From contig NZ_JANCTD010000002.1 of NCBI RefSeq assembly GCF_024297185.1, positions 434,001 through 498,000 of the forward strand: DNA of 64,000 nucleotides, written 5' to 3'. The notes under the pieces are model-generated. The model ran no database searches, was not told where the DNA came from, and worked only from the letters and a program-made list of their open reading frames with translations. Both the position numbers and the translations under genes were made by a program. The DNA comes from Lewinella sp. JB7. GTDB taxonomy: Bacteria; Bacteroidota; Bacteroidia; Chitinophagales; Saprospiraceae. This document shows positions 38,563-46,358 of this stretch, piece after piece. The stretch's first letter is position 1, and each line of letters opens with the position of its first letter.

Positions 38563-38880
38563 CGACGGCTCAAGCCGTCGCTACAGGTTCTGGCCTTTCT
38601 ATCGGTACAGCGCGACGGCTCAAGCCGTCGCTACACGGCTTAGGCTGTTGCTACCGGTACAGCTCGACGGCTCAAGCCGTCGATACATGGTTCAGGTCGT
38701 TGCTATCGGTACAGCGCGACGGCTCAAGCCGTCGCTACAGGTTCAGGTCGTTGCTACCGGTACAACTTGACGGCTCAAGCCGTCGCTACTGTTCAGGTCG
38801 TTGGTATCGGTATAGCGCGACGGCTCAAGCCGTCGCTACACGGCTCAAGCCGTCGCTACACGGTTCAAGCCGTCGCTACA
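38563..38880 (+). repeat. tandem array of an about 51-bp unit (right array, inverted relative to the left)
   Basis: Eight copies of a core close to ACGGCTCAAGCCGTCGCTAC, which is the reverse complement of the left-array core with one substitution. Cores are at about 38563, 38613, 38665, 38717, 38768, 38818, 38840 and 38860. Five steps are 50-52 bases; the last two are 20-22, so cores 6-8 are back to back. Spacers repeat GTTCAGGTCGTTGCTAYCGG. Each core forms an 8-9 bp palindrome (CGACGGCT-CA-AGCCGTCG), tighter than in the left array. Confidence 0.93.
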
Positions 38881-38910
38881 GGTTCAGGTCGTCGGTACAC
38901 GGGCTTGCGT

Positions 38911-38918
38911 TATCTTTG
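38911..38918 (+). promoter_or_regulatory. putative -7 box TATCTTTG
   Basis: An exact TAnnTTTG match 18 bases before the ATG of the DUF6580 gene. It lies directly after the right repeat array, so the array forms the upstream promoter region. Confidence 0.55.
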
Positions 38919-38936
38919 CCCCCACAATTGTTGAAT

Positions 38937-39506
38937 ATGTCCGCACCCCTTGCTCGTCACCTTCCACTACTTCTGTTGCTGATTCTGCTGGCGGCGGCCA
39001 GCCGGCTACTTCCCCACTGGCCGAATTTCGGTCCCATCGGGGCCATGGCGCTCTTCGGTGCCGCGGCCTTCCCGCGTAAGTGGATGGCGGCGCTGGTGCC
39101 CTTCGCAGCGCTTTACCTCAGCGATCTGGCGCTTAACAACGTACTGTACAGTCAGTACTACGAGGGATTTTACTGGGGCTTCAACGCCTGGGTATACCTG
39201 GGTTTCGGCCTCACGATCCTCCTGGGTTTCGGACTGTTGCGTAATACGACCTTCCGCTGGTTACGCCTGGGCGGAGCGACCGTCGGCGCCACCCTCGTAT
39301 TTTTCGTGCTGACCAATTTCGGCAGTTGGCTCGGGTCGCCCCTCTACCCCCAGACCTGGTCGGGCCTAGTAGCGGCCTTCGTGGCCGGCCTGCCCTTCCT
39401 GTTAAACAGTTTCGCCGGAAACGTGCTGTTCGCCGGCCTGCTGTTCGGGGGCGCGCGGTATTTCGCGAAAACCCCCACGGAGGCTACCGTTCGGGAACGG
39501 GTATAG
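38937..39506 (+). CDS. DUF6580 family membrane protein
   Basis: A 189-residue protein with about six hydrophobic segments. The opening LLPHWPNFGPIGAMALFGAA and the later FFVLTNFGSWLGSPLYPQTW are typical of DUF6580 (ECF transporter S-component-like folds). Function is unknown; a vitamin-binding role is possible but not shown. The ATG at 38937 follows a TATCTTTG box. A longer frame upstream would translate the repeat array. The gene is 8 bases before the DUF481-like gene. Confidence 0.85.
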   Translation: MSAPLARHLPLLLLLILLAAASRLLPHWPNFGPIGAMALFGAAAFPRKWMAALVPFAALYLSDLALNNVLYSQYYEGFYWGFNAWVYLGFGLTILLGFGLLRNTTFRWLRLGGATVGATLVFFVLTNFGSWLGSPLYPQTWSGLVAAFVAGLPFLLNSFAGNVLFAGLLFGGARYFAKTPTEATVRERV

Positions 39507-39514
39507 GATCAGGG

Positions 39515-40285
39515 ATGAGGTACCACCGGTTATTCTTACTGGCATTGCTCCTTACGGGACTGGCCTGCTCCCGCGTTTCCGCCCAAATCGTCAACATCGA
39601 GGATAAACGGAAGGGCTTCGATTCCGTAGGCTGGTACGGACAGATCGATCTCGGCGGCAACCTCACCCGCAATAAGGCGAAGGTCATCAGCCTGAACGGC
39701 AGCGTACGCGTGGACCGCAAGGGTCGCCAGCATGCCCTGCTCGCCCTGGCCGATTACCGACTGGTGCAGGTGAGTGGAGACAACGCCCTGAACGCCGGCT
39801 TCGCCCACTTGCGGTATGCGTATTACCTCAGTGACCGGTGGCGGTGGGAGGCCTTCACCCAGGTGCAGTACAACGAGCAACTCCGACTGGGCCTGCGCAC
39901 GCTGGTCGGGACCGGACCACGCCTCAAGTTGTTTGCCTTCGGCGACAACCGCGTGTACGTCGGAGTGCTCTACATGTACGAGTACGACGAAGTGGCGGAG
40001 GGCACCATCACCTACCGGGACCACCGGTTGAGCAGCTACCTAAGCTTTTCCCTGTTTCCGCTGCCCAACGTCACTCTGTCGAATACGACTTACTACCAAC
40101 CCGTGATCCCCGACTTCCGGCAACCGCGGCTGTCCAGCATAACGGCCGTGACCCTCAAACTAACGGATCGCCTCGCTTTTAATACCCGGTACAGCATCAC
40201 CCACGATGCACTGATCAGCCAGGGACTCGACGACGTACCCGCTACCTCCTACGACTGGACCAACGGATTACGCTACAGTTTCTAG
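39515..40285 (+). CDS. DUF481-like outer membrane protein
   Basis: A 256-residue protein with signal peptide LLALLLTGLACSRVSAQ. The remainder has repeated amphipathic beta strands ending in aromatic residues (YRLVQVSGDN, YYLSDRWRWEAFTQVQYNE, LSSYLSFSLFPLPNV), and it ends in a Tyr-Ser-Phe as barrel proteins do. This matches the salt-stress induced/DUF481 outer membrane family. Start ATG at 39515, 8 bases after the DUF6580 stop. The signal-peptide codons include a copy of the recurrent word GCTCCCGCGT. Confidence 0.8.
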   Translation: MRYHRLFLLALLLTGLACSRVSAQIVNIEDKRKGFDSVGWYGQIDLGGNLTRNKAKVISLNGSVRVDRKGRQHALLALADYRLVQVSGDNALNAGFAHLRYAYYLSDRWRWEAFTQVQYNEQLRLGLRTLVGTGPRLKLFAFGDNRVYVGVLYMYEYDEVAEGTITYRDHRLSSYLSFSLFPLPNVTLSNTTYYQPVIPDFRQPRLSSITAVTLKLTDRLAFNTRYSITHDALISQGLDDVPATSYDWTNGLRYSF

Positions 40286-40305
40286 GCAGGGCGTAACTTA
40301 CTGCC

Positions 40306-42477
40306 ATGCTAAAGCTATTTTTTCCCGGGCTGCTCTGCATGCTGCTTACGGCATCCTGCACCGAAACCAAGCCAACGATGAGTTCCGCCGCCTACCCCCA
40401 GATCCCCGTCACCTACCCCACGACCGACAAGGACAGTACCGAAGACGAGTACCACGGCCAAATAGTCCGTGACGACTACCGCTGGCTGGAGGACGACAAT
40501 AGTGTAAAGACCAAGGACTGGGTCACGCGGCAGAACGAGGTGACGTTTGGTTACCTGGAGCAAATCCCCTTCCGTCAGGACATCGAGGAGCGCCTGACCG
40601 AGCTGGTCAACTACCCCCGCCTGTCCTCCCCCTATAAAGTCGGTGAGTACTACTTCTACGGGCGCAATGACGGACTGCAGAACCAGTCCGTGATCTACTA
40701 CAAGAAGGGCCTGGACGGAGAAGAGCGGGTCTTCATCGACCCCAACGCGCTCAATGCCGAGGGAACCACCAGCATCAACTTGCTGGGGGCGGACAAACAG
40801 AACCGCTACATGGCGTACAGCCGCAGCGACGCCGGGAGTGACTGGCAGACGATCTACATCCGCGACATCGCGACGAACGAGGACCTAGAGGATGAGCTCC
40901 AGTGGGTCAAATTCAGCGGAGCCGGTTGGTACGGCGACGGCTTTTTCTACAGCCGCTACCCCGCCCCGGCCGAGGGAGAAGAGCGTAAGGGGAATAACCT
41001 GATGCACTCGGTGTACTACCACAGTCTCGGACAGCCACAGTCCCGGGACCGGGTAGTCTTCGAGGACGCCGATCATCCGGACTACTACCACTACGGCGGA
41101 ACCACCGAGGAGGAAGATTATCTCATCATGTACGCCGCCCCGGGAACGGATGGTTTTGCCACCTATTACCTGCCGTTAGGCGGGGGCGAGTTGCCGCCGG
41201 TCATCGAACCCGTAGCGCTCTTCGCCGACACGAAGAATAAGAGTCAGGTCGTGCACACCGATGGCACCGACTTCTGGGTGCTTACGGACATTGGGGCCCC
41301 GAACTACCGCCTCGTGAAGATCAACATCAACAAGCCCCAGCGCACCAGTTGGGTAGAGATCATTCCCGAAAGTGAGGATCTGTTGCAGAGCGTTACCACG
41401 GGGGGCGGATACCTTTTCGCCAACTACCTGGAGAAGGCTACGGACCGATTCTACCGCCTGAGCTACGACGGTGAGCACAAGACCGCCGTGCAGCTGCCGG
41501 GGGTGGGGTCAGCCGGCGGATTCAGCGGCAAGGAAGAGGACAAGCAATTGTTCTACGTGTATACCAGCTTCACCTACCCTCCGACCATCTTTGAATACGA
41601 CGTGGAGACCAACGAGAGTAAGCCGTTTTTCGAGCCGGAGTTGAAGTTCGATCCTAAGGAATACGAAGAGAAGCAGGTGAGTTACATCAGTAAGGACGGG
41701 ACCGAGGTGACGATGTTTCTGGTACACAAAAAGGGACTCGAGCTGGACGGTGACAACCCGACTTACCTCTACGGGTACGGTGGTTTCAACATCAGTCTGT
41801 CGCCGAGCTTCAGCGTGATGCGTATGCCCCTATTGGAGAACGGGGGTGTATTTGCCATGGCCAACCTCCGCGGGGGCGGCGAGTACGGCGAATCGTGGCA
41901 CCAAGCCGGCATGCTCGAAAATAAGCAGAACGTATTCGACGACTTCATCAGCGCCGCCGAGTACCTCATCGAACAGGGCTACACTCGCAAGGAGAAACTG
42001 GCCATCGCCGGAGGTTCCAACGGCGGTCTGCTGGTGGGCGCCGCGATGACCCAGCGTCCCGATCTGTTTGCCGTAGCCTTTCCGGCCGTCGGAGTGATGG
42101 ACATGCTGCGCTACCACAAGTTTACCGTCGGTAAGGGGTGGATTCCGGAGTACGGGAGCAGTGAGGATTCCAGTATGTTCCCGGTTCTGCACGCCTACAG
42201 TCCGCTCCACAACTTGCGTCCGGGCACCGCCTACCCGGCCACGATGATCACCACCGCCGACCACGACGACCGCGTGGTTCCCGCCCACAGCTTCAAGTAC
42301 GCCGCCCGGTTGCAGGAAACCCAGGCGGGTGAGCGTCCCGTGCTGATCCGCATCGAAACCAATGCCGGGCACGGGGCGGGCAAACCGATCTCTAAGATGA
42401 TCGAGGAGGAAGCCGATCGGTGGAGCTTTTTCTTTTACAATACCCAGGCGCCCGTCAAGTACGCGGTGAAGGGATAA
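40306..42477 (+). CDS. prolyl oligopeptidase (S9A), lipoprotein
   Basis: A 723-residue serine peptidase that cleaves short peptides after proline. It has a lipobox (MLLTASC, Cys18). A beta-propeller spans about 60-430, after an opening YDDYRWLEDDN-like segment. The catalytic triad is Ser571 in GGSNGGLL, Asp655 in HDDRV and His689 in AGHGAGK. It is one of the larger enzymes here. The promoter region has a box TAACTTAC (40294-40301). It converges on arsS with a 21-base gap. Confidence 0.93.
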   Translation: MLKLFFPGLLCMLLTASCTETKPTMSSAAYPQIPVTYPTTDKDSTEDEYHGQIVRDDYRWLEDDNSVKTKDWVTRQNEVTFGYLEQIPFRQDIEERLTELVNYPRLSSPYKVGEYYFYGRNDGLQNQSVIYYKKGLDGEERVFIDPNALNAEGTTSINLLGADKQNRYMAYSRSDAGSDWQTIYIRDIATNEDLEDELQWVKFSGAGWYGDGFFYSRYPAPAEGEERKGNNLMHSVYYHSLGQPQSRDRVVFEDADHPDYYHYGGTTEEEDYLIMYAAPGTDGFATYYLPLGGGELPPVIEPVALFADTKNKSQVVHTDGTDFWVLTDIGAPNYRLVKININKPQRTSWVEIIPESEDLLQSVTTGGGYLFANYLEKATDRFYRLSYDGEHKTAVQLPGVGSAGGFSGKEEDKQLFYVYTSFTYPPTIFEYDVETNESKPFFEPELKFDPKEYEEKQVSYISKDGTEVTMFLVHKKGLELDGDNPTYLYGYGGFNISLSPSFSVMRMPLLENGGVFAMANLRGGGEYGESWHQAGMLENKQNVFDDFISAAEYLIEQGYTRKEKLAIAGGSNGGLLVGAAMTQRPDLFAVAFPAVGVMDMLRYHKFTVGKGWIPEYGSSEDSSMFPVLHAYSPLHNLRPGTAYPATMITTADHDDRVVPAHSFKYAARLQETQAGERPVLIRIETNAGHGAGKPISKMIEEEADRWSFFFYNTQAPVKYAVKG

Positions 42478-42498
42478 GTCGCCGACATTTGCAGGCGA

Positions 42499-43569
42499 CT
42501 AAGCTACCGTGCCCCCGCAGCTGCTCCCCGCCCCCGCGGTGCAACCGTAGCAGTGTTGGTTCAGGACGATGTTGCGGTTGCGCAGAGCCTCGAGGTCGAA
42601 ATCCCGCAGGTGCTGTCCCTTACTGGCGACTTTGAGGTCAAGCATCTGATTGAAGTCGCAGTCGTAGAGGTAGCCGTCCCAGCTGACGGAAATGGTATTG
42701 CGGCACATCAGCCCGTCCACCGTAGCCGGATTGTAGGCGTCGACTAGTTTCTGCATGTATTCCCCGTAGTTTCCGCTTTCGAGCAGATAGTCCAGGAAGC
42801 GACTGACCGGTAGATTGGTGATCGCGTAAAGCTCGTTGAAAACGATGCCGTACTTGCGATCCAGCTGCCGCTTAAATTCCGCCTGCAGCGTCTCCTGTTT
42901 CCCGGGCAGGTAGGCACCGGAAGGATTGAAAACCAGATCCAGTTTGAGTCCGGTTCCGGGCTGTCCGTAGCCAACGTCGTTGAGGAGTTGCAGCGCCTTG
43001 ATGGAATCCTCGAAGACCCCATCTCCCCGCTGCCCGTCGGTCCGCCCCTTGCTGAAGTAGGGCAGGCTGGAAACGACCTGTACCCGGTGCTTAGCCAAAA
43101 ATTCGGGGAGATCCCGGTACTTGGGGTTTGCCATGATGATCGTGAGGTTGCAGCGGTCGATCACCCGTTTACCGAGGGCGGTACACTGCTCCACGAACCA
43201 GCGGAAGTGGGGGTTCATTTCGGGGGCCCCGCCGGTGATGTCGACCACCTTGATCGAAGGACTGGCGGCGAGTACCGCGACGCAGAGTTCCAGGTCGGCC
43301 CGGTTCATATTTTCTTCCTTGCGGTCGGGGCCGGCATCTACGTGACAGTGGGCGCACGTTTGATTGCACAACTTCCCGATGTTGAGCTGGAAAATTTCGA
43401 TCTCCGTAGGTTTGAAGGGGCGGTGCCCCTGGTCCGCCAGACGGTCGGCGAAGCGGGGGAAGCGGGCGTCCTCTACGTCCTTTCCGTTCAACACGTTCAA
43501 CTGTACGTATCCGCTAGTCAGGTCGGAACCCTTGCGTTTTAAACTCTGGGTCTTTTGTTTGACTCCCAT
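42499..43569 (-). CDS. arsS: arsenosugar biosynthesis radical SAM protein
   Basis: A 356-residue radical SAM enzyme. The 4Fe-4S cluster motif CNQTCAHC (Cys68, Cys72, Cys75) is followed by HVDAGPDRKEENM, a hallmark of the rSAM/Cys-rich (selenodomain) family, now called ArsS. The C-terminal Cys cluster CYGCTAGAGSSC (340, 343, 351) is the other family mark. ArsS makes dimethylarsinoyl-5'-deoxyadenosine from S-adenosylmethionine and a methylated arsenical, an early step to arsenosugars. It is the last of six minus-strand genes running from 51747. No ArsM is near. It converges on the prolyl oligopeptidase gene. Confidence 0.9.
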   Translation of the reverse strand: MGVKQKTQSLKRKGSDLTSGYVQLNVLNGKDVEDARFPRFADRLADQGHRPFKPTEIEIFQLNIGKLCNQTCAHCHVDAGPDRKEENMNRADLELCVAVLAASPSIKVVDITGGAPEMNPHFRWFVEQCTALGKRVIDRCNLTIIMANPKYRDLPEFLAKHRVQVVSSLPYFSKGRTDGQRGDGVFEDSIKALQLLNDVGYGQPGTGLKLDLVFNPSGAYLPGKQETLQAEFKRQLDRKYGIVFNELYAITNLPVSRFLDYLLESGNYGEYMQKLVDAYNPATVDGLMCRNTISVSWDGYLYDCDFNQMLDLKVASKGQHLRDFDLEALRNRNIVLNQHCYGCTAGAGSSCGGTVA

Positions 43570-43601
43570 TGATCATAAATTTTTTACGGTCCCCCGTAGA
43601 T

Positions 43602-44843
43602 TTACATAGTCACCTTTTCCACCTGCCGCTGCATCTGTCGGGCATAGATGAGCGTGGTACCCGCCTTTACGGCCGCGGCCACGTGAACGGCTTCCATCAT
43701 TTGTTCTTCGTCGGCACCGGCCTGCAGGCTGTTAGTGGTGTAGGCATCTATGCAGTAAGAACACTGTATGGCGTGACTCACCGCCAGGGCGATCAGCGCT
43801 TTCTCGCGCTCCGTCAGGGCTGTATCGCCTTCGGTGACGCCGCTGTACCAGGCGAAAAATTTTTCTCCCATATCCTCCTGCCAGTCGGCAATCTTACCGA
43901 AGGTGCGCAGGTCTTTGGGGTCGCTATAGGGGTTCATGGTTTTAAGCTTTTGGTTCGGAGGGGATGGGTTTTGTGTGGCGGCCGTAGCTCCTGCGTCGAT
44001 CAGTTTTTCGGGAATCAGAGCCTGTCCTTCACCGGACGCCTCCGCGGCGGGCATGATCTCGGTATTATCCCAGATACCGGTCTTGAGGGTGGTCGCGTAG
44101 CTCATTGGCAGGCGCGTACGCTGTTGCAGCATCTTTTCCCGGGCACTAAGGTGATCGTACTCCAGGGCGCGGAATTCATAGGTCAGTTCTCCGTCGACGT
44201 CATCGAGCAGCAGAAACCAGGTTCGCGGGGTACCGTCGTTGGCCGGCATTCCGACCGCCCCGGCGTTCAACCAGCACTTCCCGTCACGGGCATCCGCAAA
44301 AGGAAGTCCACTGTGTCCACCGATGATCACGTCGGCCCCAGTTACGGAGAAGTTCCGTGCCTTGGTTTGCCAGGGGGTAGACTTCCAGATAAACTCCGAC
44401 TCATGGTCGACCGATCCGTGCAGAATGCAAACTTTACGATCGGCATACCGGAAGCTTAGCCCGAGGGGCAGCGTGTGCATAAATTCCGTACTCTCCTGAC
44501 TAACCTCCTCACGGGCGTACGCATACCAGAGGCGGGCGAACAGATCGCACCGGCTACCATCGTTAAAATTGCACCCGCAGTCGTCGATACCGTCGCGCAA
44601 GTTGATCTCAACGTTGCCCGCGATTGCATGACACCCCCAGGAGGCCAGGAACTGCAAACTGGCTTCCGGGTCGGCGCAGTAGCCGGGCGTATCACCGGTG
44701 CAGATGACGTTCCCGGCAGGGATACCGCGCCGATCCGCCTCGCGGCGCACCGCCCGGAGCGCTTCCAGATTGGAGTATACCCCCCCGAACACGAGCAGGG
44801 GCCCGGAGAGACGATCGATCGACTTGAAATGGTCAGGTGACAT
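43602..44843 (-). CDS. fused metallophosphoesterase and arsenosugar-associated CMD/AhpD-like protein
   Basis: A 413-residue chain with two parts. Residues 1-about 280 form a calcineurin-like phosphoesterase: FGGVYSNLEAL, CTGDTPGYCADP, AGNVEI, then GGHSGLPF (metal-binding Asp, His and Asn). Residues 303-413 form a carboxymuconolactone decarboxylase/AhpD-type helical domain with the redox CxxC (Cys361, Cys364 in QCSYCIDAY), as in the arsenosugar-associated peroxidase-like family. In other genomes these are separate genes. The linker (about 283-302) includes DAGAT and PSPPNQKLKT. An in-frame ATG at 43937, behind A-rich DNA, would start the second domain alone. It lies 32 bases before arsS. Confidence 0.88.
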   Translation of the reverse strand: MSPDHFKSIDRLSGPLLVFGGVYSNLEALRAVRREADRRGIPAGNVICTGDTPGYCADPEASLQFLASWGCHAIAGNVEINLRDGIDDCGCNFNDGSRCDLFARLWYAYAREEVSQESTEFMHTLPLGLSFRYADRKVCILHGSVDHESEFIWKSTPWQTKARNFSVTGADVIIGGHSGLPFADARDGKCWLNAGAVGMPANDGTPRTWFLLLDDVDGELTYEFRALEYDHLSAREKMLQQRTRLPMSYATTLKTGIWDNTEIMPAAEASGEGQALIPEKLIDAGATAATQNPSPPNQKLKTMNPYSDPKDLRTFGKIADWQEDMGEKFFAWYSGVTEGDTALTEREKALIALAVSHAIQCSYCIDAYTTNSLQAGADEEQMMEAVHVAAAVKAGTTLIYARQMQRQVEKVTM

Positions 44844-44924
44844 GGCGCTTAGATACGTGTGGGAGTACGGGACGGTTGCGGCCCTACTACGACTGACGGC
44901 GGAAGAGGGGATGAAGTGTCGGCA

Positions 44925-46358
44925 TTATGCATAGGTGGCTTTTCGTTGGGGCAATGTGGATTTGACGGATCGCCTCCGGAAGTCAGTCCCACCGAAGTAA
45001 CGGGGGAGCAAGTACAGGACGAAACAGATGACTACACTAATGACCGTGACGCTGAGAAGATCCGCGTACGTTCCGCCGCCCATCACCCAGCGGGCTGGCC
45101 AGGCATCCAGCGCGTACGCGGTACCGGCCACGAGTCCTCCGCCTACCGAAGCGTAAAAGCTGAGGCGGGGGGCGGGGAGCCACCATAGACAGAATACCGG
45201 AGCCAGACCGACGACCATGGCCCCGGAAACCGTCGTAGCGGATAGAATAGCGGGATCGAGGAACACCGGCAGCGTACCCAGCAGGGTGATGGCCACCATG
45301 GCCCAGCGCCCCTTACGTGGCGTCGGCTCGGGTCCACCGATTTTGATGTCGACAATCGCCAATTTGGAGAAACTGGAAAACGTGCTGTCGAGCGTGCTGG
45401 CTGCCGAGGTGATCATGATAAAGTTCATGACCAGTAATACCGGACCACCCAGCAGTTTTCCAACCTCCACGGCGGCCTGCCCCTCCACGCCGAGCAGACG
45501 TCCGTACACGCCCACCAGACTGAAGGCGACAATACAAACGGCACCAAGCGGTACGGCCCACAAAAATGCCCGGAGGGTCGATCGCGGACTGGCCAGAAAT
45601 CCTCGGTCGGTAAGTACGGGATCGTGGAAGGGATAACTGAGACTCTGCAGAAGCGCCACCAGCAAGAGATTATGTGCACCGGCAGAAGTGTTGCCGCCCC
45701 CGTTTGCCGGGGTGGCGGTTTCTAGCAGCGGCGTGATCCGGTAATCCAGGGCGGGCAGTATCGCTCCGAGGATGACGGCGAGCAGGACGCCGAACAGCAC
45801 GAGCTGCACGATGTCCGTCAGGATCGAGGAGGACATGCCCCCGCGCAGGCTATACGCCAGCGTCAGGCTCGTGAACACCAGAATCGAGATGTAGTACGAC
45901 CCACTGCCCACGGCTCCGAAATAACTGCCGATGACCATGGTATTGGACCACACTTCGTTGAACAGTCGAAAGCAGATGAGTAGGGAGAAGGTCATCACCG
46001 CCCCCCGGCCGAACCGACTTTTCAGGAATTCGTGAATACTAGTGAAACCACCCCGCGTCCGCATATAATAAATGACCACCCCGGCTACGGCAAAGCTGAG
46101 GTAATAGCCCGCGTAGGCCACGCCGCCCAGGATGCCGAACGACAGCCCGAGATTGGCCGCATTGGTGATCGACTTCGCGAACAGCCACGAAATCACGAGG
46201 CTGCTCATGAGGGCGAGCGTACCCGGGCGGCGCTCCCGGCGCGCACCCCGAAAGAAGGCCGCCGGGGAACGCGCCAGTGGTGAAATGGCGTACAGCAGGA
46301 CACTGGATCCCACGACCAGTATCCACTGCCAGACGGTATAGTTCGTCAGCCATTCCAT
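44925..46358 (-). CDS. sodium:solute symporter (SSS family)
   Basis: A 477-residue inner-membrane transporter with about 13 hydrophobic segments. It has the SSS features of an early FGILGGVAYAGYYLSFAVAG stretch and the later DIVQLVLFGVLLAVILGA, with a Ser/Gly-rich sodium region. Its substrate is unknown. The start codon overlaps the SusD stop (TAATG), so translation of the two is probably coupled. Being encoded between SusD and the arsenosugar enzymes suggests that it carries the SusCD cargo into the cytoplasm. It also lies 81 bases before the phosphoesterase fusion gene. Confidence 0.88.
   Translation of the reverse strand: MEWLTNYTVWQWILVVGSSVLLYAISPLARSPAAFFRGARRERRPGTLALMSSLVISWLFAKSITNAANLGLSFGILGGVAYAGYYLSFAVAGVVIYYMRTRGGFTSIHEFLKSRFGRGAVMTFSLLICFRLFNEVWSNTMVIGSYFGAVGSGSYYISILVFTSLTLAYSLRGGMSSSILTDIVQLVLFGVLLAVILGAILPALDYRITPLLETATPANGGGNTSAGAHNLLLVALLQSLSYPFHDPVLTDRGFLASPRSTLRAFLWAVPLGAVCIVAFSLVGVYGRLLGVEGQAAVEVGKLLGGPVLLVMNFIMITSAASTLDSTFSSFSKLAIVDIKIGGPEPTPRKGRWAMVAITLLGTLPVFLDPAILSATTVSGAMVVGLAPVFCLWWLPAPRLSFYASVGGGLVAGTAYALDAWPARWVMGGGTYADLLSVTVISVVICFVLYLLPRYFGGTDFRRRSVKSTLPQRKATYA

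Noticed and set aside
38071-38880. Repeats with regular spacing, CRISPR-like geometry
   Set aside because: Spacers are themselves near-identical within each array rather than unique, the two halves are inverted, and no cas genes are present.
38181-38936. Open reading frames across the repeat region, including one reading into the DUF6580 gene
   Set aside because: They only translate the repeat units (periodic VATASAVML-like and SRRYR-like peptides); the DUF6580 start at 38937 has its own promoter box and hydrophobic N-terminus.
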